Position numbers and translations under genes: made by a program. Below are positions 23,415 to 30,723 of a DNA stretch of 35,323 nt, in pieces; position 1 is the first letter of the stretch; each line of letters begins with the position of its first letter. The stretch covers positions 1 through 35,323 of the forward strand of contig CAYTIK010000008.1 of NCBI GenBank assembly GCA_964438025.1, given 5' to 3'. Origin of the DNA: GCA-002790615 sp964438025 (GTDB lineage: Bacteria > Patescibacteriota > Minisyncoccia > Moranbacterales > UBA2206). The notes beneath the pieces are model-generated. The model was not told where the DNA came from. It worked only from the letters and a program-made list of their open reading frames with translations, and made no database searches.

Positions 23415-23464
23415 AATATAAATCTTGAGAGTGGTTAAGCGATATTGAATAATTTTCGACTATT

Positions 23465-23590
23465 TGTCATTCCTGCCCCCACTTTCGTGAGGATAAACTC
23501 CAGCAGGAATCCAGAAAATTAAATTTAAATTTATTTACTGGATCCCGCACCCGCTTCGACTCAGCGAGGCGAGTCAAGTGCGGGATGACA
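23465..23590. repeat. TGTCAT-ended palindromic repeat, copy B
   Basis: Ends TGTCATTCC and GGGATGACA. Sub-palindromes: ATTCCTGC/GCAGGAAT (23469-23476 with 23503-23510) and ATCCCGCAC/GTGCGGGAT (23542-23550 with 23578-23586). Same ends as copy A at 16184-16289. The rest of 23415-23752 shows no supported gene. Confidence 0.7.
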
Positions 23591-23752
23591 CTAAAATTTT
23601 TTACTTTTTTTGGATTTATTGATAAGATGTATTTATAAAGGATTGCGATCGTATTAAAATCATACCACAATCTTTTATATAAGCCAAAAAGCTATCAATA
23701 CTGTTCTTTTAAAACGAATATTTTTAGGAAGCCTTCGGCAAGGGAGGGTCAA

Positions 23753-23863
23753 ATGAAAATTAAAAGTTTCTTCAAAAAAATGCTTACAATGTGGAGAACA
23801 TTCAAGGAATTAAGTATCCTACAATGTGAGGTAAATATTCACGAGATGATTACAGGCCTCTAA
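23753..23863 (+). CDS. 36-aa small protein with strong ribosome binding site
   Basis: A 36-residue protein, MKIKSFFKKMLTMWRTFKEL then a C-terminal part with one Cys. The first half is basic and amphipathic, so a membrane-associated peptide is possible. GGGAGGG (23742-23748) lies 4 nt before the ATG, a strong Shine-Dalgarno where most genes here have none. GGAAGCCTT (23727-23735) and AAGGCTTCC (23880-23888) are perfect complements that could close the whole mRNA into a loop, and a GGGAGAG/CTCTCCC hairpin follows. No family is known; expression is suggested by the signals only. Confidence 0.45.
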   Translation: MKIKSFFKKMLTMWRTFKELSILQCEVNIHEMITGL

Positions 23864-23879
23864 AAACAACCTAAATAAC

Positions 23880-23916
23880 AAGGCTTCCGAGGGAGAGGTT
23901 AATAATAATCTCTCCC
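23880..23916 (+). terminator. Long-range and local hairpins after the 36-aa gene
   Basis: AAGGCTTCC (23880-23888) complements 23727-23735 upstream of the gene; GGGAGAG (23891-23897) pairs with CTCTCCC (23910-23916). No long T-run follows, so the terminator role is uncertain. Confidence 0.4.
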
Positions 23917-24025
23917 GCTTCCTAAAAGTATTTGTTTTACTGGCTTAATCGTCAAGATTTATTTTTCTTTGAAAATAAAATAGAAAATTAGAATTGGGCA
24001 AATAAAAAAGAAAAAGGAGGTAACT

Positions 24026-24232
24026 ATGATTATTAATCTGAATAATCTTAGAGAAGCTTTAGCGCAGCTTGAAGGTTTACCAGAAATAGAAGTCGTTAAA
24101 CAGACCGCTGTCACCGATCTCCCATCGGCCATCCGAAATGAAACAAGTATCGCAAGAATGCTTCTTAAGGAAACAATTCGTTTGATTGAAGAAACGGCTA
24201 CTCTTGACCTTTTGGTCAATTCACGAAAATAA
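24026..24232 (+). CDS. 68-aa small protein with consensus Shine-Dalgarno
   Basis: A 68-residue acidic, helical protein (NLREALAQLEGLPEIEVV near the start; LLKETIRLIEETATLDLLV near the end) with no Cys and no membrane segment. AAAAGGAGGT sits just before the ATG (24026) with ideal spacing. A GCGAGAGG/CCTCTCGC hairpin and a T-rich terminator follow. It matches no family I know. The minus strand has an 86-codon open frame over the same DNA, but it lacks a ribosome site and reads as low-complexity. Confidence 0.6.
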   Translation: MIINLNNLREALAQLEGLPEIEVVKQTAVTDLPSAIRNETSIARMLLKETIRLIEETATLDLLVNSRK

Positions 24233-24254
24233 GATTAAAGTTCTACTTTATTAT

Positions 24255-24350
24255 GCGAGAGGACGCCCAACCTCTCGCCTCAATTCTAATTTTTTAGTTA
24301 AATACAGATTAGTCAAATTATTGCATATGCAAGATTTTGACTAATTTTTT
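24255..24350 (+). terminator. Two successive terminator hairpins
   Basis: GCGAGAGG (24255-24262) pairs with CCTCTCGC (24271-24278). Then ATTAGTCAAA (24308-24317) pairs with TTTGACTAAT (24336-24345), with a T-run to 24351. The second is a convincing rightward intrinsic terminator. Confidence 0.65.
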
Positions 24351-24363
24351 TATATAACATTCG

Positions 24364-24391
24364 TATATTAGTACTTGATTAGTAATTCGTA
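24364..24391. repeat. 28-nt degenerate heptad repeat, inverse copy
   Basis: 25 of 28 bases match the reverse complement of 26676-26703 (TTAGTAATTCGTA end shared). It lies just past the stop of the GT4 gene at 24402. Its units are degenerate 7-mers of the TATTAG type. Confidence 0.6.
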
Positions 24392-24401
24392 GAAAAAGAA
24401 G

Positions 24402-25490
24402 TTATCCTAACAGCACTTGCGCGATTTGCTTTCCGCATTTTTCCCAACTGAAGCGCTGGGTATTTTCCAGGCCTTTTTTTATCAGATCTTCTCTGAAGTT
24501 TTTATCATTAATAAGTTTGTAAGTGGCTTCGACGATTTCGGCTGGTTTTTTAGGATCAACAAATATTGCACCCTCCCCTGCCACTTCTGGAATAGAAGCT
24601 TCTATAGAAGCTACTACTGGCACGCCGGCATTTTGTGCTTCCAAGATGGGTAATCCGAAACCCTCATAAAAAGTCGGAAAAAGAAAAACTTCGGCATTTT
24701 TCAATAACTCCTGCTTTTCCTCTTCGCTCACAAAACCAGTCAGGATTATCTCGGACATATAGGACGAATTAGACAAATAAGATTGGATTTTTTTATAGTT
24801 AAAGCCTGGCTTGCCTGCCAAAATCAACTTATGCGGAATTTTATATTTTTCCTTCAAAATCTCAAAAGCCTGAATAATGCCGATGATGTTTTTCCGTTCT
24901 TCAAGTCTTCCAACAAAAAGTAAATACGGTTTTGAAATTTTATCATTGAAAATTGATTGAAAATTGAAAATTGAAAATTGAAAATTCCGATTATAGCCTT
25001 CATAAATTACTTTAATTTTCTCTCCTGGAATATTATATAACTCTACAAGATCTTTTTTTGTATTATTGGATACAGCTATAATCGTTTTGGCTCGCCGGCA
25101 GGATTTTTTAATCGCCCAGCGCATATACATTCTTTCCCACAAAGAATAAGCTTTGGGAACAAATTCGTATTCTAAACCGTGGATAACAACTATTGTATTC
25201 TTTGGATGGATTATTGGCACAATATGCGCGGGAATAAAAAGCGTGTTTACGGGATGAAAAAAAAGTTCTATGGATAATCCGATTTGGGTCCAGAAATAAG
25301 GCCATTTGATAATTTTGATTTTCCAATTATTAGGCAAAGAAAAATCCACTTTTTGGCCAGAGCGGATATATAAAAAAACTTGAGATGATTTTAAATCCTC
25401 TCTCAAATTTTTAATAACCTGATAAGAATATTCTTCAATGCCGGTCCGTTGCCGTAAAAAAGCGCGAGAACCGTCGAGACCGATGATCAT
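24402..25490 (-). CDS. GT4 family glycosyltransferase (second)
   Basis: A 362-aa GT-B enzyme. GLDGSRAFLRQRTGIEEYSY is the N-terminal loop typical of GT4; the C-terminal domain has LFVGRLEERKN (191-201), LILAGKPG and the EX7E motif EGFGLPILE (276-284). It probably adds hexoses to a surface glycan. Residues 168-181 (NFQFSIFNFQS region) encode tandem heptads at the domain boundary, the same position as in the GT4 gene at 22251. The start ATG (25490) is the first unit of a heptad hairpin; earlier in-frame ATGs at 25511 are also repeat units. Located between mreB and the small rightward gene. Confidence 0.85.
   Translation of the reverse strand: MIIGLDGSRAFLRQRTGIEEYSYQVIKNLREDLKSSQVFLYIRSGQKVDFSLPNNWKIKIIKWPYFWTQIGLSIELFFHPVNTLFIPAHIVPIIHPKNTIVVIHGLEYEFVPKAYSLWERMYMRWAIKKSCRRAKTIIAVSNNTKKDLVELYNIPGEKIKVIYEGYNRNFQFSIFNFQSIFNDKISKPYLLFVGRLEERKNIIGIIQAFEILKEKYKIPHKLILAGKPGFNYKKIQSYLSNSSYMSEIILTGFVSEEEKQELLKNAEVFLFPTFYEGFGLPILEAQNAGVPVVASIEASIPEVAGEGAIFVDPKKPAEIVEATYKLINDKNFREDLIKKGLENTQRFSWEKCGKQIAQVLLG
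24945..24983. repeat. Tandem ATTGAAA heptads inside a GT4 gene
   Basis: Four perfect ATTGAAA units lie at 24956-24983, with an earlier partial unit at 24945-24955. They encode residues of the interdomain linker of the second GT4 enzyme. Confidence 0.85.
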
Positions 25491-25560
25491 GAAACATGAA
25501 ACATGTAACATGTAACAAAAAATTTTAAATTGTTACATGCTATATGTTGTATGTTATATG
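25488..25560. repeat. Heptad-repeat hairpin (4 + 4 units) between mreB and GT4
   Basis: Left arm: CATGAAA twice, CATGTAA twice (25488-25515) plus CA. Loop of 13 nt. Right arm: TG plus four units ending in ATG (25533-25560). The CAT of the first unit is the start codon of the GT4 gene. The architecture is the same as at 22197-22262; mreB stops 2 nt beyond. Confidence 0.8.
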
Positions 25561-25562
25561 AA

Positions 25563-26570
25563 TTATTTGGAAAGCATTATCGTCCTTTTATACTGATCCA
25601 GATTATCCAAGACTACGCCAATGCCTTTGATAACGCAAAGCAACGGTTCTTCGGCCACATAACACGGCACTTCGATAGTTTTCACGATCAATTGGTCCAG
25701 ATGGTTGAGCAGTGCTCCCCCGCCGGAAAGCACCATGCCTTTGTCCATAATGTCAGCGGCGAGTTCCGGCGGCGTTTCCTGCAAAACTTTTTTAATGGCG
25801 GAAATGATTTCCCGCAATTCGTCTTGCATGGCTTCCGTGATTTCGTTGGAAAAAATCCGGATGGTTTTGGGCAGTCCGCCGGAAAGATCCCGACCGCGGA
25901 TCTCCATATGTTCATCTTTTACTTGCGGCAAAGCCGAACCGATTAAAATCTTGATTTCTTCCGCCGTCTTGTCTCCGATGGCCAGGCAGTGTTTTCTTTT
26001 GATATAGTCAGCAATAGCCTGGTCCAGTTTATTGCCTCCAACGCGGGCACTGTGTGTCGCCACAATGCCCCCTAGCGAAATAACCGCCACTTCGGAAGTC
26101 CCCCCGCCGATATCAATAATCATGTTCCCGGTCGGAAAATTAATCGGAATACCGGCTCCGATGGCAGCTAGAACTGGCTCCTTAACGACATAAGCAGCTT
26201 TGGCTCCAGAACGCATCGCGGCATCAATCACCGCCCGCCTTTCGGTCGAAGTTACCCCCGCCGGAATGGAAATTAAAACCTCCGGCCGGACTAAGCGGAA
26301 TTTTCCGCTAACTTTATTGATGAAATATTTGAGCATGGCTTCCGTAATCCGATAATCGGCAATCACGCCGTCTTTCATCGGGCGGCTGGCGACAATCGTA
26401 TCCGGTGTGCGTCCTAACATTTCTTTGGCATAATTGCCAATGGCCAAAACCTTATTGTCCACCAAAGAAATAGCCACCACGCTGGGTTCATTGACCACGA
26501 TGCCCTTTTTTGGAACATAAACTAAAGTATTGGCCGTACCTAAATCAATTCCTATCTTTCTTATAAACAT
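25563..26570 (-). CDS. mreB: Rod shape-determining protein MreB
   Basis: A 335-aa actin-like ATPase. GIDLGTANTLVYV (7-19) is the phosphate 1 loop; IDIGGGTSEVAVI is phosphate 2; DAAMRSGAKAAYVV and the adenosine motif GMVLSGGGALLN (about 281-292) complete the fold. Length matches typical MreB (330-350). MreB filaments guide lateral wall synthesis with RodA, whose gene lies in the same window. It is not in the usual mreBCD operon; its neighbours are a nudix gene and a GT4 gene. Confidence 0.95.
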   Translation of the reverse strand: MFIRKIGIDLGTANTLVYVPKKGIVVNEPSVVAISLVDNKVLAIGNYAKEMLGRTPDTIVASRPMKDGVIADYRITEAMLKYFINKVSGKFRLVRPEVLISIPAGVTSTERRAVIDAAMRSGAKAAYVVKEPVLAAIGAGIPINFPTGNMIIDIGGGTSEVAVISLGGIVATHSARVGGNKLDQAIADYIKRKHCLAIGDKTAEEIKILIGSALPQVKDEHMEIRGRDLSGGLPKTIRIFSNEITEAMQDELREIISAIKKVLQETPPELAADIMDKGMVLSGGGALLNHLDQLIVKTIEVPCYVAEEPLLCVIKGIGVVLDNLDQYKRTIMLSK

Positions 26571-26610
26571 AATTTAATATTAATCACAAACAAATTAACT
26601 ATCCAAATCT

Positions 26611-26638
26611 CCGCCCAAGGCGGATCCGCCTCTGGCGG
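26611..26638. repeat. Tandem CCGCC/GGCGG palindromes
   Basis: Two hairpins: CCGCC-CAA-GGCGG (26611-26623), then CCGCC-TCT-GGCGG (26626-26638). The second is the inverse of the palindrome at 238-250. Located in the mreB upstream region. Confidence 0.7.
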
Positions 26639-26675
26639 AAATTCCAATTTTTCTGACAAACATGCAATTTTTCTT

Positions 26676-26708
26676 TACGAATTACTAATCAGACACTAAT
26701 ATACTAAT
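26676..26708. repeat. Degenerate heptad repeat, copy of 24364-24391
   Basis: Inverse relation to 24364-24391, with 3 differences in 28. It begins TACGAATTACTAATC and sits just past the nudix gene stop. The spacer 26571-26712 holds this and the palindromes and nothing else I can support. Confidence 0.6.
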
Positions 26709-26712
26709 TTGA

Positions 26713-27195
26713 TTATTCGTGTTTATTTATTAAGTTATTCTCGCTAACATAAAATTTTTTCTGTTTATAGTTTGCTATGATTTTTTTGCTTGGAAAGTAT
26801 AATGGACTAGGAAGTTTGTCCAAAAGAAACCACTGCCATTCAACGATTTCATCTGGTTCTATTATTTGCGCCTCCCCATCGAAATTTTCTGAATACATGC
26901 CGACTGTCACAAAATGCACTCCTTTAATTCTTTCATTGTTTATACAGATTACCTCTAGTTTTTTTAAATCAATATCTGTTTCCTCTTTCACCTCTCGCCT
27001 AGCCGTTTCTTCAAATGTTTCTCCAAAATCCATTTTCCCACCTGGCATTGTCCAAGTACCCATACCATTCAATTCGCTATCAGCCTTTTTTGGATCTACG
27101 TGCCGTCGGCCTAATAATATTTTTCCATCTCGCATCATCATTACGCCAAAACCGACTCCGATATAATCTTCCCCTGATCTTAATTTCTGTTTCAT
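26713..27195 (-). CDS. NUDIX hydrolase
   Basis: A 160-aa NUDIX protein. The signature GX5EX7REUXEEXGU is present as GGKMDFGETFEETARREVKEET (split over about 52-74), preceded by WTMPG. It hydrolyses nucleoside diphosphates linked to another moiety; the substrate cannot be told. The N-terminal GVGFGVMMMRDGKILLGRRHV fits sugar-nucleotide or 8-oxo-dGTP-type members. It stands alone between a heptad repeat (27227-27254) and mreB, with its start 32 nt from that repeat. Confidence 0.85.
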   Translation of the reverse strand: MKQKLRSGEDYIGVGFGVMMMRDGKILLGRRHVDPKKADSELNGMGTWTMPGGKMDFGETFEETARREVKEETDIDLKKLEVICINNERIKGVHFVTVGMYSENFDGEAQIIEPDEIVEWQWFLLDKLPSPLYFPSKKIIANYKQKKFYVSENNLINKHE

Positions 27196-27226
27196 ATCGT
27201 TTAGTTATTAGGAAATTGAGATTTTA

Positions 27227-27254
27227 TTAGAAATTAGGAATTAGAAATTAGAAA
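27227..27254. repeat. Four TTAGAAA-type heptads
   Basis: TTAGAAA, TTAGGAA, TTAGAAA, TTAGAAA, exactly 28 nt, between the nudix and murA genes. A complementary right arm is not clear, but CTCTAATTTTTT follows at about 27275. Confidence 0.75.
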
Positions 27255-27277
27255 TTTGGAGACTAAATTTTTTATCT

Positions 27278-28540
27278 CTAATTTTTTATTCTCTTAATAT
27301 CTGCTCCAAGAGCAGAAAGTCTTTCTTCTATTTTCTCATAACCGCGGTCAACTTGATAAATATCCTGAATTGTAGTTTTTCCTTTAGCCACCAACGCGGC
27401 GATAATTAAGGCTACTCCGGCTCGCAAATCGAAACTTTTAATTTCTCTTCCTGTTAATTTAGTGGATCCGGTAATTAAGGCTTGATGGACATTTAAGATT
27501 TTCGCCCGCGCTCCCATCTTGTTTATTTCATCAATATAATTAAATCGCCCTTCATATAAGGAATCGTGGATTAAAGTTTTACCTTCGGCTTGCGTGGCCA
27601 AAACTCCGAGAGGCGCTTGCACATCTGTCGGAATACCGGGATAAATCCGAGCATCCACTTTATCAACTGCCTTTAAACGAGTTGCCGGAATCACAGTTAT
27701 GCTGTTTTTCTCAATTTTAAAATTCGCTCCAAATTCTCTCAATTTTTCCAAAACTAAATCTAAATGATTCTCCTTGGCATTTTTGACCTTGATCGGACTA
27801 TTAGTTGCCACGCCCATAATTAAAAATGTTGCCGCTTCATTGGCATCGGGAATAATTGTATGCGATGCACCGTGTAATTTTCGGAAACCGGTTATTTCCA
27901 GAGTATGCGTCCCCAGCCCTTCTATTTTTGCGCCGAGAGTTATTAAAAACTTCCCCAAATCTTCCACATGTGGTTCGCAAGCGGCAATTTTAATAATCGT
28001 TTTTCCGGGCAAAGCGGCCGCCAGCATCATAGCATTTTCCGTCCCTGTCACCGAAAATTCTTTCAAAACAACCGTGGCTGGTCTTCTTTTTTGGGCATTT
28101 ACTTTATACGTTTTCCCGATTTGGTACACTTCTACTCCCATTTTCCGCAAAGCGTCAAAATGCGTATCCATCGGACGAATACCAATTTTACAGCCGCCCG
28201 GATGATAAATCCGGAATTTATCAAAACGCGCGCTCAATGACCCAAAAAGCAAAATAGAAGAGCGGATCTTTTTGACCAATTTAGGATCCATTTTATCCGG
28301 ATTGATGTTTTTATTTTCGATAAGAATTTTTCTCTCGCCCAGCCATCGTACTTTCGAACCCATGCTTTTTAATATTTCCAGCATTTGGAAAACATCCTCA
28401 ATGAGAGGAATATTGGAAAGAAAGCATTTTTTGGAAGTTAAAAGAGTAGCCGCTAAAATAGGCGTGGTGGCATTTTTAGACCCCCGTACTTCTATTTCAC
28501 CTTCAAATTTTTTGCCGCCTTTAATTTCGAAAAAATCCAT
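27278..28540 (-). CDS. murA: UDP-N-acetylglucosamine 1-carboxyvinyltransferase
   Basis: A 420-aa enzyme of the EPT/RTPC family. It transfers enolpyruvate from PEP to UDP-GlcNAc in the first committed step of peptidoglycan synthesis. GSKNATTPILAA near residue 20 holds the substrate Lys/Asn; the catalytic Cys is in HPGGCKIGIRPMD (about 107-119), equal to E. coli Cys115. The C-terminal motif VALIIAALVAKGKTTIQD is present. I start at ATG 28540 since it aligns with other MurA N-termini; the two earlier ATGs (28579, 28573) fall in or next to the -10 box. Confidence 0.95.
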   Translation of the reverse strand: MDFFEIKGGKKFEGEIEVRGSKNATTPILAATLLTSKKCFLSNIPLIEDVFQMLEILKSMGSKVRWLGERKILIENKNINPDKMDPKLVKKIRSSILLFGSLSARFDKFRIYHPGGCKIGIRPMDTHFDALRKMGVEVYQIGKTYKVNAQKRRPATVVLKEFSVTGTENAMMLAAALPGKTIIKIAACEPHVEDLGKFLITLGAKIEGLGTHTLEITGFRKLHGASHTIIPDANEAATFLIMGVATNSPIKVKNAKENHLDLVLEKLREFGANFKIEKNSITVIPATRLKAVDKVDARIYPGIPTDVQAPLGVLATQAEGKTLIHDSLYEGRFNYIDEINKMGARAKILNVHQALITGSTKLTGREIKSFDLRAGVALIIAALVAKGKTTIQDIYQVDRGYEKIEERLSALGADIKRIKN

Positions 28541-28577
28541 ATATTTAGGTAAATTTAGCTTTTTTTGGAGCATAATC

Positions 28578-28606
28578 ATAGTATCTCACTTTCACTTTTT
28601 TTTCAA
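28578..28606 (-). promoter_or_regulatory. Promoter of murA
   Basis: Minus strand TTGAAA (28601-28606), 17-bp spacer, TACTAT (28578-28583). Predicted start near 28571 gives a leader of about 30 nt to the ATG at 28540. The spacer and the stretch to 28714 hold no other feature. Confidence 0.7.
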
Positions 28607-28714
28607 GGCAACCCTTAATTTATACGATTTTTTGCTAAAAAACACGCTTCGAAATAAAAAAACCAGATTTTTACCTGGAATAAAAAATATAAATAAAAAT
28701 TGTAACTAAAGAAG

Positions 28715-29962
28715 CTATTTTAATTTTTCTTCATAATTATCCGCCCAATAAAGAACTTTGGCGCCGTAATTTACGCCTTTATTGTCGCAATAAGACGCCC
28801 AGTTGCCGCCAGCCAAATAAATACAATAAGCTTTAGCCTCGGCGCTTTTTTTGTGATCAGTCACTCCACTGACTTTAGCCAATTTAAGCGCCATCGCGAC
28901 TACACCATCCGTTAAATTCCAGGGATCAGGCGGATTATGTCCGGTAACTGCTGCAATAGATTTTTTATAACCGCTCCAAGTATCCGGCATAAATTGCGCC
29001 ACACCCATCGCTCCGCCCGTGCCTTTATAGCCAGCGGGCGGACAGGAAACTTTTTGTTTTTTATAATCATAATCTAATTCTTCGCAAATATCCTTAAAAA
29101 TTCCAGCTCGATAGCTACTCATATTACTCTGCTTGAAAGTACAACCACCAGTATATTTTCCCAAATTTGATTCTACTACTAAAACACCCAAAAGATAATC
29201 CTTTCTTACGCCAGTGGCTTTCGCAGCAAAAGCTGCCGCATCTACGATATTTTTATAGCTCACCGCGCTGCCCAAAAGCTTGGATAATTCGCCTTTTAAT
29301 TTATTGATTTTGGCATTTAATTCAGAAAGGGTGGCTTGCGCCTCTTTCACGTCTTGTTGAATCTCGTTTTGTTCGCTTTTTTGGATATTCAAGAGTTTTT
29401 CATGGTCGTCTTTTTTGTCTTCCAGTTCGATTTTAGTTTTTTCCAATTCTTCTTTGGATTTTTTTGTTTCTTCCAATAAATTTAAAATACGTTCTTTCAC
29501 ACTTAAAGATTGGCTTAAATTTACCAAAATTCCGCTTAGATTATTCTCTTCAAAGGCCAGCTTCATTACCGGGTCTTCTTCGCCGCTATAATAAACTTGG
29601 CGTACATATTCGCTTAAAATTTTTCTGTTTAGCTCGATTCGGTCGCTTAAATTCTTAACTTCGGCTTCTTTGCGAGATATTTCCGAAGCGGTTTTTTTAA
29701 TCAGACTCTGCGTAGTAATAACTTGGGTTGTAGTTTTTTGCAGCAATCCCTGGCTTTGCTGCAAATCCTTGGTCACATCTTCCGCTTTATTTTCTAAATT
29801 ATTCAATTTGTCATTTCCTTTTTCGCACTCATCTTTTTCATCACCTTCTGGCAAGCTATCACAATTTACGCCTAAAACTCTATAATTTTGCCAACAAAAA
29901 ATAAGCAGGGCAACTGCCATAATCAAGACTGGCAATGATATTTTTCTTATTCCTCCATTCAT
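28715..29962 (-). CDS. Coiled-coil lytic transglycosylase (SLT/MltB-like)
   Basis: A 415-aa secreted or anchored protein. Residues 6-25 form a hydrophobic anchor/signal; a cysteine-containing stretch follows; about 45-240 is a long coiled coil as in PcsB/EnvC-like proteins; about 245-415 is a transglycosylase domain with catalytic Glu in VLVVESNLG, then GGAMGVAQFMPDTW and a YLAGGNWASYC segment. It would cut glycan strands during growth or division, perhaps controlled by the coiled coil. The promoter -10 is 7 nt before the ATG, so the transcript is probably leaderless. Confidence 0.85.
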   Translation of the reverse strand: MNGGIRKISLPVLIMAVALLIFCWQNYRVLGVNCDSLPEGDEKDECEKGNDKLNNLENKAEDVTKDLQQSQGLLQKTTTQVITTQSLIKKTASEISRKEAEVKNLSDRIELNRKILSEYVRQVYYSGEEDPVMKLAFEENNLSGILVNLSQSLSVKERILNLLEETKKSKEELEKTKIELEDKKDDHEKLLNIQKSEQNEIQQDVKEAQATLSELNAKINKLKGELSKLLGSAVSYKNIVDAAAFAAKATGVRKDYLLGVLVVESNLGKYTGGCTFKQSNMSSYRAGIFKDICEELDYDYKKQKVSCPPAGYKGTGGAMGVAQFMPDTWSGYKKSIAAVTGHNPPDPWNLTDGVVAMALKLAKVSGVTDHKKSAEAKAYCIYLAGGNWASYCDNKGVNYGAKVLYWADNYEEKLK

Positions 29963-29969
29963 CTTCTTT

Positions 29970-29975
29970 ATTATA
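29970..29975 (-). promoter_or_regulatory. Extended -10 promoter of the lytic transglycosylase
   Basis: Minus strand TGGTATAAT; only 7 nt to the ATG at 29962, so a leaderless mRNA is expected. It follows the rplY terminator directly. Confidence 0.6.
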
Positions 29976-29986
29976 CCACAATCAAA

Positions 29987-30010
29987 AAATCGCCCTAGCT
30001 TGAGCGATTT
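29987..30010 (-). terminator. Intrinsic terminator after rplY
   Basis: AAATCGC (29987-29993) pairs with GCGATTT (30004-30010) on the minus strand, and the hairpin is followed by TTTTTT in the leftward direction. It lies 12 nt past the rplY stop. Confidence 0.75.
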
Positions 30011-30022
30011 CTTGAAAAGTTA

Positions 30023-30721
30023 TTATTTTTTATCCGATTTTTCGGTTTTGGAAGTTTCCGCTCCTTCTTTTGGCGCTTCTCCTTCCGGAGCTTCTTTTAT
30101 GACACCCTCAACTTTAGTCACATCTTCTTCCACTTTTCCTTCCAATTCTTTGAGTTCTTCTTCCGATCTGGGCGGAGCTACGGAAGCGACTACCGTTTCC
30201 CGATCAATTTTGATTTCAATCGCCGGATTAATTTTTAAGTCTTTAACGGCAATATGGTCGTCAAAAGTATTTAGGCTGGAAATATCAATATCAACATGCG
30301 GAGGCAAATCTTTGGGAAAGCATTTAATTTTCAGTTTGTCCAAACTCTTAACCAAGATCCCGCCAGCTTCTTTGACTGCCTTGGATTCGCCGACAAAAAT
30401 CAGTTCGATTTCCGTTTCAATTTTTTCATCCATCTTCACGCGATAAAAATCCGCATGGATATAATTCTCATTCACTGGATTTTCCTGCAATTCATTAATC
30501 AGCACGCTGTATTGCTTTCCGCCAGCAATCTCTAAATTAATAATTACACTTTCCCCGGATTTTTTCAGCAATCTTTTTAAATCCAACTCTTTAATCCAAA
30601 GATTTTCACTGGCTATTTCCTTGCCATACAAAACCGCCGGAATCATTCCGGATTTTCGGCCCACATTAACTTTTTTGCCTAATTCCTTTCTTGATGTTGC
30701 TTTGAGAATTATTTCTTCCAT
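30023..30721 (-). CDS. rplY: Ribosomal protein bL25 (Ctc/TL5 type)
   Basis: A 232-aa protein that binds 5S rRNA. The N-terminal domain (LKATSRKELGKKVNVGRKSG, IPAVLYG) and the TL5-type second domain (HVDIDISSLNTFDDH near 145) are clear; the long acidic C-terminal tail (about 190-232) is Glu/Lys/Ser rich. Its ATG is 3 nt past AGGG, which lies inside one arm of a large palindrome (30724-30865). That may regulate translation. Terminator directly downstream. Confidence 0.9.
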   Translation of the reverse strand: MEEIILKATSRKELGKKVNVGRKSGMIPAVLYGKEIASENLWIKELDLKRLLKKSGESVIINLEIAGGKQYSVLINELQENPVNENYIHADFYRVKMDEKIETEIELIFVGESKAVKEAGGILVKSLDKLKIKCFPKDLPPHVDIDISSLNTFDDHIAVKDLKINPAIEIKIDRETVVASVAPPRSEEELKELEGKVEEDVTKVEGVIKEAPEGEAPKEGAETSKTEKSDKK

Positions 30722-30723
30722 TT

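Noticed and set aside
23467..23670. 67-aa frame on the minus strand
   Set aside because: It reads through the TGTCAT repeat and an AT-rich spacer and looks like a typical repeat translation.
23959..24219. 86-aa frame on the minus strand over the 68-aa gene
   Set aside because: No ribosome site, Ser/Arg-rich then Phe/Ile-rich composition, antisense to a frame with a consensus Shine-Dalgarno.
22197..25560. CRISPR array from the repeated 7-nt units
   Set aside because: No spacers, units are directly contiguous and face each other as hairpins; no cas genes in the window.
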